From the NCBI GenBank assembly GCA_032158125.1, contig JASKOT010000008.1:248001-312000 (forward strand): DNA of 64,000 bases, read 5' to 3'. This document shows positions 18,244 to 29,904 of this stretch, piece by piece. The position numbers were made by a program, and so were the translations under genes. The notes below the pieces were generated by a model. It was not told where the DNA came from. It saw only the letters and a program-made list of their open reading frames with translations, and searched no databases. Source of the stretch: Papiliotrema nemorosa (taxonomy: Eukaryota; Basidiomycota; Tremellomycetes; Tremellales; Rhynchogastremaceae). Position 1 is the stretch's first letter. Each line of letters opens with the position of its first letter.

Positions 18244-20677
18244 TCAACTTCCGCTCGACCTGCTCGTGGTGAATTTCCCCTTGTCTGATTTGTCCATTGC
18301 GACCGATCGGACATCCCATGTCCTTTCTTGCCTGGGAGCACCGGCTATCAAGCTATCCAGCGAGGTTCCCAGTCCACCTCGAGAGAGATCCTGCCCCTGT
18401 ATCCGCGCTTTGCCGATTGTAGTCGCTAAGACGGGCGACGCTCCGGTGTAGCCTGATATTGTGCCGCCCTTTGTATCCCATGATCGTTCGGCTCGTGGAG
18501 CCGAGGAGATGAGGGAGTCCATGGAAGACGAAAAGGGAGAAGATGGTGACGTGGAGCTTGTTACGCGTGGTATGAAGGGAGGACTGGAAGGGGGAGAGGA
18601 TGAGGGAGAAGGCGGAGTAGCATCCAAGGGACTCTGACGAGGCGCAGCGTTGATCATGGTGGACATCATGTCGGTCAGGGATCCAGATGACGTCGCGGGA
18701 GGGAGAGATGGTGCAGGAGACGCATCTTTTGTCGGTGCAGAGCCAGACACCTCTTTTGACGTTTCCTTTGACTGGTCCCGCTTTTTCTGCCTGGGTCCAC
18801 GAGCGGTCGGAGGAACGCTGGGCACTTCCCAAGTGCGCTCTTGGCGGGGAGCAGAGGAGATCATTGCATCCATCCAAGACCGCAGAGGGCCCGCTGTCGA
18901 GGGTAGAGATGGAGACGAAGGGGTCGACTGATCTGATGAGGAAGGAGCAGAAGGTAGGATAGCTTCTGTGGCGTTAGGCAGGGTGCGGTCTGCATCGATT
19001 GCGGTGTTTCCGACCGCATTTCCATGACGGAATTCTGACAGACTTGGCGCTGACTCGCTGACCCGGTCCTCCTTGCTCCTCTGGGCTGCTTCGCGCTTGA
19101 TCCGCTGCCTGTCCCTCCTGTTCATCCCGTGCCAAGAGGGACGATCCTGTCCCTTTGCCATTTCGGCCAGTGCCTTGATTTTCTCGCTCGCCCTCGCCTC
19201 CTTGAGCTGCCTTCTGGTGGATCTGTCTTCCTTGATCTGTTCCTTTGCCAACCACAACTTCTCCTCTTCCAATTGCATCTTCCTCTCCTCTAGCTCGATT
19301 TGTTTCGGCGTGAGCAAATCTCTGGATCTAATGTATCCAGCTCGCAAGAACTTTCTCCTCTCCACAACTTTTGTCTTGACAGAATCCAAAGCATTCTCCG
19401 ACAATCCATTCAGTTCCGACGTAAATTTGACCATATCGTATATCATTCGATGTTTCGGCATCGACACGCCATACCGCCTGCCGAGGTCGATCAGATATCC
19501 GTTGATATGTCTGATTTCGGTTACCTTTCCATGACTGACATCTGTAGCCATTGATGAGATATTCTCCGCGGTGCTTCGAACTACTGCTAATATTCGCTTG
19601 ATCAAACTATCCCTGTTGAACAGCCGAGCAACGTCGGGTGGAGGGGCATGGGGAGCATTGAGAGAATGGAGGTAGGCGCTTATAGTATCGGCAGTCTCCT
19701 GTGCGAGTTGATGGATGAGTCGGTGGGCAGGAACAGTCCCAAACAGGGCTCCATTTGGTATTGCTCCACCACCCACTACGGCGGTAAGCGGGTTGATGAC
19801 GCTGTTTATGGCGAGCTTGAGCAGAAGTTGATGATGAAGATGAGGCATGGGGAGCAGACCTGGACTGAGCTGAGACATACTCAACAAGGCTTCAAGCGTA
19901 TGTCGCATGGGGTCCATGTCGATCGACGCGGGAGGTGGAGGCGAGAGGGGAAAAGTGGGGGAAGAAGGCGGAGAGAGGATCGGTAGTGTTCCAACTTGGG
20001 CTCCCCATAGCCACCGTTCAAAGTTGACCTCATTTCTCGGATCGGGCACGATTCCAAACTTGATATCACCTGAACCGGGTTTTGTCGCATGCTGAATTGA
20101 TTTCCCTGGGCCGGGCTTCATCTTTGCCCCATGTGTCGTTGTCCCAAGGATGAAATTTGGTCGGACAGCCGGGTCAGGCCAGACCTCTTGACACAACTCG
20201 TCAAAAACCCCCATCCCATTCTGTATCAGTGTTATGACTGAAGAAGGAGATATCCTCGGGCGCAATATCGACAAGGCGTCGATAGTATCGGTTGTTTTGA
20301 GACAGACGATAAGCGATCGTATATCTCCATTCGGCATATCGGCCAGATCGATTGGCGTCTTTATGTCTGGCAGAGCTCGACTGAACAGCCGTCTCTCTGC
20401 CTCCCCATTGTGCCACACTTCGACTTCATAGTTGGACGAAGTCGATATCGTTCCCTCTCGCTCGACCTGGATCGTCGGTAGTGGTTTACCCGGTTTACCG
20501 TGAGGATACAAGCGGGTCGAACCGAATGCTGTCGCTCGTTTGGTGATCAGCGATATCGATGCTGATGGATTCGATAGTCGTAGATGATGCGAGACGAGTG
20601 CCCCGATTGAACCGACCCCGAGCTGAGACTTGTCAGATCTAGCAGACATTTGCGCGACTCACCACATGATAACGCAT
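18244..20677 (-). CDS. Ketopantoate reductase-like protein with long repeat-bearing tail
   Basis: Two exons: 20663-20677 (MRYHV) and 18244-20622, joined through a 40-base intron, giving 797 residues. The join produces the family start MRYHVLGVGSIGALVSHHLR with the NADP-binding GxGxxG. About residues 1-400 match 2-dehydropantoate 2-reductase (PanE/ApbA family): LIVCLKTTDT, ITLIQNGMGV, and LKLAINSVINPLTAV, which contains the catalytic-lysine region. PanE reduces ketopantoate to pantoate for coenzyme A synthesis, but many fungal members have unproven substrates. The second half is a charged coiled segment (RKMQLEEEKLWLAKEQ) followed by a disordered Ser/Pro region. That region carries three clear copies of a motif like SLDSLIAGAPRQERTW and a fourth, weaker one (TMINAAPRQ). 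Family members are usually 300-450 residues, so the tail is an extension. Confidence 0.85.
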
Positions 20678-21220
20678 CGCCCTGTCGACTGGGGACCATC
20701 GAGGGGGTGTGAGGATTCGAATTCGTTCAAGGAGAGGGAGAGGTCGACGGTGCTCCTCTGTTCTTCGGTCTGGGTGCTCTCAATCGATCCTTGCGATGCT
20801 CTATGGGTGACTACTTGGTATGCTCGATGGATAGCCTAGAATCTTGAAACGGGGTGACCTCCACTCTCGGCGGCCCACGCAGAAAGGTGCCACATGGATG
20901 AATAGTCGCCACCCACCCAAATGAAATGCCGAATAACCCCGGAGCCCATGCTACGCGTTGCGCAGGTTCATCAACGATTCTTTGGGTCGCTCTACAAGTC
21001 CAAAGGTCTCTTCTATCAGTATCCAGCATCACCACATCCCATCGCATTGCACTTTGCTCAATCATCAATCAATTCAGACAGAACATTCTACAGTACGTGT
21101 ACTTTCCGCGCAAAAACAGCTTTGAAGATTTCCTACCTCTCAAACCCGTCCCGACCTCCACATGTATCAAAATTCTTCTGCACGCGACCGGTCTTTGCGC
21201 AACATGAACTGACCTTCTAG
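20678..21220. other. Divergent intergenic region
   Basis: Spacer between the reductase-like gene (minus) and the GYF-domain gene (plus). It should contain both promoters; I see no further gene or clear motif. Confidence 0.4.
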
Positions 21221-24200
21221 ATGTCAATCCACTTTGCTCCTCAATGGGTCAAACCAATCAAACCAACCGGTACAGCGATCACACCGACGGCGGAACATCC
21301 TGCACCAGTCAAGACCGCTTTGTCTAGCATCAACCCTCCTCCACCTGCCTCGACAACCAATGTCCCCTTTCCGGCTTTGACATCCAACGGATCATCGGCG
21401 AGTCATGTACCGACAACAAATCCGCCATTGAGCTATTCGAGGGCGACGCATACCCCGACTACCCCCGGATTCCCCTCCGACTCGTCATATTTCCCTTATA
21501 CCGAACCAAACGGGTTGGCCAACGGCAACCCACATCCGTTCCGATATTCGAGGGAGCAGATGCTAGGTTTGTGGGACGAGGAGAAAGTCAGGAATACACC
21601 GATTGAGCTGGTCGATATGCTGGAGAATGGCGGTGTGCTCGTGTCCAAGTCGGTGATCCGACCTATCGGTCTTCGTGATTTGAACGAGACCGAGAGGAAG
21701 GTGAGTATTGATGGATGTGCGTTCTTGTGCGCGATTAACGTTTAGATCTTGTCGAGCACAATCCATCCTGCTATTCCAACCCGTCGAACGACTTCCACCA
21801 TTCCTCCCATTGATCCAGCGTTGACTCCTGGTCAGATGTCTCGGCGTACTATCGGACAGGCGGGAGGCAAGGACGCCTCAACCCCTAGTCGAGGATCCGC
21901 AGGAGGAGCATTTGGTGCTTTTGGCAGTAGCAAGATCGGCACGATAGGAGGCGGCATGTTGAGTCCCGGTGCTGGACCGGGAGAGGTATCTCGAGTGCCA
22001 GGTGCCCTTGGTGGTGGATTTGGCGGAGTGGGAAGAAGGGCCGTGAGGCGAACGGAAAGCAGCGGGGAGACTGGTACGTCTGGGGTTCTCGACGGATCAC
22101 TGTTCCTCTAATGTTCAGGACCATGGCGCACAGGCAGGACCACTTCGGGCAGCTTTGAAGGAGTGCTCGGCTTTGGAGCTCAACAGGATCGCAACCCCCC
22201 AACGACCATCTCGGATCCCGCTGTGCAATCCACGTCCAATACCTGGAAAGAGAAGCCCGAGTCAAGGGAAGAGTCCAAGGAGCCCGCTTTTGGAGCTGGA
22301 GGCGGACCAGGCTGGGGGACTGGGCAGAAGAAGTGGAGAATTGCGGCTGCTCAACATTCGCAAGAGACCGAGAAGCCTACCTCGATCACCTTGCCGGTAC
22401 AGAACCACGAAGCTATCTCCGAGTCTGTTCTCGCCTCTGCGTCAGCTACACCGGTACAGGAGCGGATTGCCGAAGTCGAAGCTTTGGCAAACGATGCCAT
22501 AACACCCGTCGAGCCTCCTCAAGCGGCTCAGGACAAGCAGGATTTAGGAGCCGTGGAATGGTACTACCGTGACCCGGAAGGTCAGGAGCAAGGTGTGCTT
22601 TACCGGGAGCAATAATGTTCCACGCTGACACTTTCAGGACCTTTCGCTGGTAGTCAAATGCATGATTGGTACTCCCATTCCTACTTCACCGACGATTTAC
22701 CCCTTCGACGAGCTTCCGAAACCTCTTTCCACACCCTCTCCGAGCTCAAAGCTGCCACAGGAAACGCGGTGCAGCCTTTCCTATCTGCGGTTCGACCTCG
22801 CCTCCCTCCAAACTTACCCATTCCCCTCGCTGTTGCTCAACCAGCTGCCGTGGCGAACATGGCCGAGTCGCTGCGAAACATTGGTCTGGCCACACCTGCA
22901 TCTTCTAATCCTACCCCTCAGCCTGCTTCCACATTCAACCAATTCACACCCGAACGTTCCGTTCTCTCCACGAACCACTTTGCCCCCCAGCATGCCTTTG
23001 CCAACCAGATGCCATCGCCTGCCGGTGCCTACCTTCCCTCTCCTGGTGCTTGGGGCGCTCCTCAACCTAGGATGAACACATTTGGATCCGTGGGCATGCC
23101 TTCGCCCATTGGTTCTGGACCGGGACCTTTCGCTCCTCCACCCCAACAGCCCATCTACTCGCCTATCGGTGCCCCCGTCGGTCGAGACGGACGTGAATTT
23201 TTCTCTCCATCAGTCGGAGTCGGCGCTCACCCTGCCTCCGCATGGGCACCTCAACCTATCCCACCGATTTTCGGACAGCAGCCACCTTCCGTGCCATGGC
23301 AGGCTGAGCACCAACAGCCTCATTTCCCTCCTCAACAACCTCAATACTACCCTCAACAGCCCATCCAACCTCCTTCCGCGCAGCAACCGCCTCATCCACA
23401 AGAATCTGAACCGGTCTCGCAATCCCCTCAGCCTGAGCAGTCGTACTTTCCTCCGACCGAGCCTGTAGCCCCCTTCTCAGAAGAAGCTACGCCTCTTGTG
23501 GAACCAGAAACTGTCGAGGATGAAGTAGAGCCCATCGCTGAGCCCGTCGCTGAGCCCAAGGAGACGCAAATCGTCGAGGATGATGCAGCTTCTGAGAGGG
23601 CTGAACCTATCTCGAAGGTCCCTGACCAAGTGGAACAGGCTGAGCAATCCGCTCCGGTTGAGGTCAAACCACCTGTATCGGTTTGGGGTCAGAAGAACTC
23701 CAAAATTCCCGGTTCCGCTCCATCTAGCCGAAAATCATCGATTGCCGGAGCGGCCGTTCCTGTGCAACCCGTCACACCCTCATCGAAACTTCCTCCAGCT
23801 CCTGCTTCTCTCCCACCCAAGCCTGTCAGCGCGACCTCAGAGGCACCCGCAGAGAAAGCTACCGCGACTCCTGATCGAACGGCGCCCTCCGCTCGACCTG
23901 CCCCTTGGGCCGACAAGGAAGGTCGAGCCAATTCGTCAACTGGGCCTTCTCTGAGAGAGATTCAGGAAGCCGAAGCCAAAGAGGCCGAAGCGAAGAAAGC
24001 TGCCCGAGCTGCAGCTGCTTCCCCTGCCCCTATCTCTACCGGTGACGATATCCCTCAAAACTTGACCTGGGGTCTTCCTACCTCTTCCAAATCGGCTGCT
24101 CCAACTACGCCCGCTGTGTCTAGCCCGTCCGCTCCGGCCTGGGGAGGATCCGACGCTGCGCCCAAGAAGACTTTGAAGCAAATTCAAGAGGAAGAGGAGA

Positions 24201-24823
24201 AACGAAAGCAAAAGGCGGCTGCTGCTGCTCGAGCCGCTCAAGCCGCTTCTGGACCTGCATCAGCTGCTTCCAAGCGAGGCTACGCCGATCTAGCAGCTAC
24301 TACCCAGCCTCCTGGAGCTGGGTGGACTACTGTCGGCGCAAAGGCTTCGGCGGCACCTGTCGCTGCTGCCGCAGTCGCTCGACCCGCAGCGACCGTTGTT
24401 AAACCTATCGTGTCTGCCGTCAAGCCCGCCATCGCCAAGCCCAAGGTCGACGAATCTACCGGACCATCAGTCGAATTTATCCGATGGACCAAACAATCGT
24501 TGACTGGTCTTAATGTCAATGTTGACGAATTTATCCAAATGCTCCTTACTTTCCCAGTCGATCCTCCGGCCGCAGACAGACCTGGTATCCTGGAAGTAAT
24601 CTCTGATTCGGTATATGCCAATTCGTCCACTCTCAACGGAACGAGATTCGCTCAAGAATTCTTTACTCGACGAAAGGCAGATGCGGCCAGACCCAAGGGC
24701 GCCGCTGGCGCCGCGTCGGTGGTCAGTAAAGGAAGCTTGGCAGATGTGGTCAAGAGTGTACCGAAGAAATCCGAGGATGCGGGATTCAGAGTCGTCAAGG
24801 CAAAGGGCAAGAAGAAGAATTAA
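21221..24823 (+). CDS. GYF-domain protein (Smy2/Syh1, GIGYF family)
   Basis: Four exons: 21221-21700, 21746-22073, 22119-22592, 22638-24823. They total 3468 bases, or 1155 residues. An N-terminal PWRTGR...SGSFEGVLGFG region typical of the family comes before the GYF domain at about residues 410-460. The domain (VEWYYRDPEGQEQGPF, then QMHDWYSHSYF) is split by the third intron. GYF domains bind Pro-rich PPGF/PPGL-type peptides; relatives act in mRNA translation repression, mRNA decay and COPII-linked traffic. The rest is Pro/Gln-rich and Ala-rich disordered sequence with a coiled KKTLKQIQEEEEKRKQK segment. It ends with a conserved globular stretch (EFIRWTKQSLTGLNVNVDEFIQMLL) and a Lys-rich end. 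Confidence 0.9.
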
Positions 24824-25234
24824 AAGTCGCGCAAGGTGATTTCTTTGCTGTGAAACGGAAGGGAGACAGTCAGGGAGCCGAGAGGGGAGGGATTGTGTAG
24901 TGCATATCGTGGTGCTGGTCTGTGCTCTTTAGAAGGAGCACTGTGCATGCATCATCCACATCATCATTTGTACAAACTTGCCACCCGGGCCCACTTGGCA
25001 GAGTAAGCTGGTCGATACCGACAGGATGTCAAAAGGAGAACCGCCGAACAGCTGTGGCATGAAGTGCATGAGTTTGATTGGAAATCATACGAGGAATATG
25101 TACAGATAATGTAATCTATGAATTGCGATCAGTACGACCAGTACGAGAACCGAGCCATCATCGAGATCGGTGAATCACTGGGAAGCAGCGAGAGGATATC
25201 GGTGTCTGGGTCGAGTTCAGATAAGAGGAGCGTC
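24824..25234. other. Convergent intergenic region
   Basis: About 0.4 kb between two convergent gene ends. It should hold the 3' UTRs; I see nothing else. Confidence 0.4.
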
Positions 25235-27330
25235 CTAGTCCCAATCCTCCAATTCATCGTTCCAGCCCAATACTCCTGGATCGACCCCTAGCTGCTTGAG
25301 CATCACTGCCGGATTCCAGATCGGCGGTTCAGTCATCTCGTCCGGCCGGAGCCTATGCTCAGCTTCACCGCGCAATGAGAGGGGGAACTCACGAAACTTG
25401 ATTGTACTTAGAGGTGCCATCTTCGCCCGTGTTGAAAACACCTGTATAATCTCCACTCCCCATGTCCCCCATTAACAGATTCCCCTCTGCGTCAATCGGA
25501 TCACCATCTTCGTTTCTATCCACCGTCTTGAGAAACTCCTTTTGCGCTTCGGATAAAGGCGTGTACTCCATGGCGGAGTTGTTGTAGTATGAACTTCGCG
25601 AATCGCCATACCCGAAACTCGGATCGAAACCCCACCCAAACCCTCCTTGTGTTTGATGTCTAGAGGTCATATTGCTCGCATCAGCCTCAGGCCGTGGCGC
25701 CAGCTCGAACAGTCTTCCAACAATGACCCGACCTACGCTCAACCACTTCTCGGTTGATTCTGAGATGTGTTCCTCTTCATCCGGATCATTGACATATTTG
25801 AGAGCTTCTCGTAAGACTCTTTCCCTCTTCTCCAGCTTGTCGATTCGAGTCTTGTCGTCGTCTTCTTTGGCTTTGCTCTTGGCCAACGTGATCCGAGGAC
25901 GATTCGGAAGTGGCCTTACGGGTTTGGTGGTTTTAGGCACGGTATTTCCCCCTCGAGAAACGGTGCTTGGGGGCGTAAACTGATTATGGATTCGAGTGGG
26001 GGTCTTGAATGGCTTTGCTAGGACTTTCTTCTCCTTTCGCATGTTATCGGAGATATGAGAAGACTTGCTAGGGGAGCTTGATCCCGGGTACTCTTGCGAG
26101 GAAGCAGCCGATGATTGGGAAGAACGACATGGAAGAGGCAATCCTTGATTCGCCCTATCTTTCTTAGGAATCACCTGGGGAGCTCGGAAGGGTTTCTTGA
26201 GGACGCGTTCGGCGGAAACATGGATGCTCTACCAATCAGTCTGCCTAGCCATGGTTCCCCGCGGGACATGAGGAGAGAGTAAAGGCAGGAAGACCGATCA
26301 GCTCACCTCGTTCAAGGTTCTCTTCTTGTTGTACCCATCATCCTGACTCTCTGACTGCTTGACGAAAGAGCCCTGATGTCCCGGTCTCTTGCCGACTTTC
26401 CATTGGTCCATTCTTGCTGTATCTTCCTCTTCATCCGTTTGCTTTTGATTGATTTCGGATACATCGCTCGCTCGACTCGAAGTATCGCTTCCGACCGACG
26501 GAACACGGACCGGTGGGGTAACAAAATAAGGTGAATGAGGAGTGTGTAGTGAGGAGACACCTTGTGTCGATCGAGTCAGCTGTGGAGAAGGGTAGACGGT
26601 ATTTTGAGGAGGGGTGTATATGGTCAACGTGGAGGGTTGGACCGTATGAACAGCGGTGTGAGGGGTAGCTGGGGGTGAGGAAGGAGTGTATTCCGAAGGT
26701 CGACGAGCGAATAGGTTGATCTGCTTGCCCTGATCTATTTTCCTCGGAGGGGATCTGTACACCTCGATCACACCGTTCGGGGAGGAAGGAAGAGACCAAG
26801 GAGTCGTTTGATGCGAAGAGGGAAGCGCATTCATCTTGAGGTTGGATGTTTCTTGATCTGGCTGAGTGCAGAATGAGGCGAGACTGTCGAACGAGTTGGC
26901 AGGTCTGAGTTCAGAATGTTCCGGTCGCTCCAGGGGTATCGAGGCTGGATGTGAAGCTACAGACCCAGATTCACAGTCTCGAGATAAGTCTGACACCTTG
27001 GTAGGATCATTGAGACAAGGTGAGAGCACTTCTTGATGAGGTTCGGCTATGGTTGATGAGTGAAGGGAAGGAAGAAGACGGGGTACAGTTTGAGCGTGAG
27101 TGAGGACTTGTTGGAATACAGGATTGAGGATGAGTTGGTTAGGATAGTCTCGAGACGGGTGATGCGAGTACTGGAGCAGGTCAGCTCTGACCGATCATAC
27201 CATGCGTCATAATTGACAGCACTCACTAATTTGGGAAGGGGAAGTATAGTCAATGAATCGGTATCGGTATCATGGGCAGAAGAGGGAAAGCTAGGAGGTC
27301 GCCAGAGGACCAAGGCGGTCTGAGCGCAAG
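25235..27330 (-). CDS. Disordered protein with coiled C-terminal segment; possible Sfr1/Mei5-like
   Basis: The visible exons join in frame: a segment ending near 27233 (SLTILPLPKL), 26312-27177 (includes YSHHPSRDY and the Ser/Pro-rich middle), 25393-26226, and 25235-25352 ending NDELEDWD. I found no convincing ATG, so the N terminus is incomplete and may lie further upstream. The N-terminal two thirds is disordered. Two KPF-type motifs (KKPFRAP, AKPFKTP) come before a predicted coiled segment (RIDKLEKRERVLREAL) and a short helical block (ESTEKWLSVGRVIVGRLFEL). This layout resembles Sfr1/Mei5, the Swi5 partner that stimulates Rad51, but the resemblance is short and by eye. Function should be treated as unassigned until profile searches are done. 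Confidence 0.55.
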
Positions 27331-27568
27331 GCTTCAGCTGGTGACTTGAAAGGTGAAGTGTTGCAGTCTCTTTGCAAGACTGCTCAGTGAGCAGAGTGGT
27401 CCTGTCTATCTTTGACTGTTGAGCAGAAAGAAGAGTGAGGATGAGGAGGGGAAGATGCGATCGATCCAGTCAACCTTCCTCACCTCCCCGCCGATTCGAT
27501 GGCAACATCTGAAACACCAGCACCACCCCGCCTTCCCCTTGCCAGGTGTACTCCAATGCATCACACGT

Positions 27569-28834
27569 CTAAAAGACAGACAGTCCATCCGTGACCTTCT
27601 CCATACCGTCCTTGGCCTTGGTCACCCACTCTGCCTCCTCGGTCACCTCTTGTGCAATATCATCGTGCCCAATGTCCATACCCAATGTGGCGGCATTCTT
27701 CTCCTCTTTCCATCCTCCCCTCAACCATCCATATCCAAAGTCTTTGTTACCAAACAGCAAATTCCTCGCGTGATCTCGCTTCGTCTTGTCCTTGGACATC
27801 ATCGAAAAGTGTAATGCTATGCGCTGGATCTTAGCGCAACTTCCCATCGCAACGATGACCAGACTACTCACCGGAGGTACGGTCACGCGACCTGCCTTGA
27901 CACAGTATTCCGATACTGCCAAAGCGCAAACAACTCCCCCGTCCGACCTGGGTGCTCTTGTCCGCAATAAGGCCGATTTCTTTACAGACTCAATGTCTGT
28001 AGCGGGCGTAGCAGTGCCCGAGCTGGGCATGGGAGAGTCTGAGCCTGATGCAAGGGCAGAGATGGATGGGACCGCTGAAGGACCGCCAACGGGTGCAGTG
28101 TCCGGTTGAACCTTTTCCTTGCCCTTTCTAGATGGGTTCTTCTTCGGGTAGATGACGTATTCAGTGATGAGGTAGAGCCTGGATATGAGCAAAGATGCTC
28201 GTGATACGCCGAATAGCTCACCATTTGTCGCCCCAGCCCCCTTGCCTCGTTTCCATGATGTACGTCGCGCCTATTGGGATCTCCTTGATGAAAACATAGT
28301 GTGAAGCACCCAGGGCCATATGGCATTTAGGGGTGAACAACGGAGCCAAAGCATCGATACACCACTTCATCCTTGCCGCGTCGAGGTTCTTGGCGTAACA
28401 CCTGGCATGTTAGCACAGGCACTCCACTCGTGCACCGACTCACGAGTTGGAGAGGTGCATATTGTAATCGCAGTCGTCTGGCCCTGCCGTCCTGGAGGTC
28501 TTCACAACCATCTTGATCCCTCCAGCTTTTTGTGATACACGCTCAAAGTCGTCAATGTACTTCTTTCGTCCCTTGGTGTAGACTTCATAGTACGCCTTTA
28601 AAGGGTAATACCATACCCGGACGTGCCATGTAAAGGGCCATGACGAGGAATTGATCAGGAAGAGCAGTAGGAGGAGCAATTTAACTGTCATCAGCTCGGA
28701 CGGACCTTCGTATAAAACTCACTGGGCTTGGGGATGAATGGGAGGAGGGGTGTCGATGAGTCGGTCAGACGAGCGAGGTATGACCGGACAGCGCCAAGAA
28801 GGACCAAGGGTGACTGCACGATTGTGGTCAGCAT
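27569..28834 (-). CDS. Membrane-anchored hotdog thioesterase-like protein (THEM6-like)
   Basis: Five exons: 28723-28834, 28444-28684, 28222-28401, 27872-28178, 27569-27829. They total 1101 bases, or 366 residues, and the ATG is at 28834. A hydrophobic segment at about residues 37-55 (LLLLLLFLIN) anchors it. The hotdog domain follows (GPDDCDYNMHLSNS, CYAKNLDAARMKW, MALGASHYVFIKEIPIG, GDKWLYLITEYV). This matches the THEM6-type acyl thioesterase-like family; the catalytic substrate is unknown. A Ser/Pro linker leads to a conserved fungal C-terminal block (RDHARNLLFGNKDFGYGW). The last intron (27830-27871) is a multiple of three and open, so unspliced RNA would still be in frame. Confidence 0.8.
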
Positions 28835-29904
28835 TTTCGATGTGGGGAAGGACGGTGCAGGATAGACCAGTCGAGGGGTATATAAAGGTGTCGAGATCGT
28901 TTATCGGTGACTCACTTTTCTGTTGTTCGCGACGAGTGTCATCCTTGTTTGACAGGTCAATTATGGAGATTGGCGAAACGAGACCGCGCGTGCTGGTTCG
29001 CTTGAAGTCGACACCCGGTTAAAAACCCTTGAGAATAGTATGCGATCTGGCTTCGGTCGAAGATGACACGCTGCGGTGCTTGGTTCCCACGCAGAGATCT
29101 TCACGTGGATCAGGTGTGGATCAGACAGAATGCTTGGAGGGTCAAGATTGATGGATGAGCCTTACGGCCCATGGATCACCTTTCCCGGTGGTCTCATCTC
29201 CTCATGTCCGTATTTAGCGGACTGGGTGGCAAAGTGTCGGCAATGAGCGAACTGGTACTTTTACTCCAGCGTGGACACGACACCTACCACGCCAATCCAG
29301 CTCGACGGATCCACGCGATGGACGAGATTAAGAGACATGGGGTTTTGCACAATCACAGTGGAGGTTGCCGACCGTACAGGCCTGGATTATTCAGATCGAT
29401 GACAAAGTACGGCAGCACGCTCCTTGTCGGATGACAAGATGAAACGGGGTTGTCACGATTTCGCGATTTCCCCTATGAAACACTATACCACCTTTGAACG
29501 ATGTACCTCTTGACTCGGTTTCACTGCGATGCGCCTCGACGACAAGAGTGATAGCAGAGCCACAGTGTAAGGAACAGCTGAAACGATACGTCAAAGGCAG
29601 GAGTCGGACCTATCTCGCGATTGAGGGAGGGGATCAAGGGGTCAAGATGATCAATGTCGGTTGACCTACGATTGAAGGTCGCTCTGACCACCGGGATGGC
29701 CCTCGCTGATGGTTAATGGCTCGACCCCTTGTTCATTGTTGATCTTCATCATTCCCCTCCTATCCTTTCATTCTTCTTATAGCCCTGCTTACCGTCTAGC
29801 ATTCTCCCCTTTCATCCTCCTCCTTCTCCGCACATCAATAACCACCCACACTCTTTCTTCGACCGACTCACTCACACTCTTTCATCTACCGTCGTATACT
29901 CACT
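28835..29904. other. Intergenic region, about 1.07 kb
   Basis: Divergent spacer between the hotdog gene and the DUF1996 gene. The 3' end (29730-29900) is CT-rich, typical of a basidiomycete core promoter and 5' UTR. I see no RNA gene or coding family here. Confidence 0.4.

Noticed and set aside
29171..29594. Short frames on both strands in the 1.07 kb spacer
   Set aside because: No motifs, no splice continuity and promoter-like base composition.
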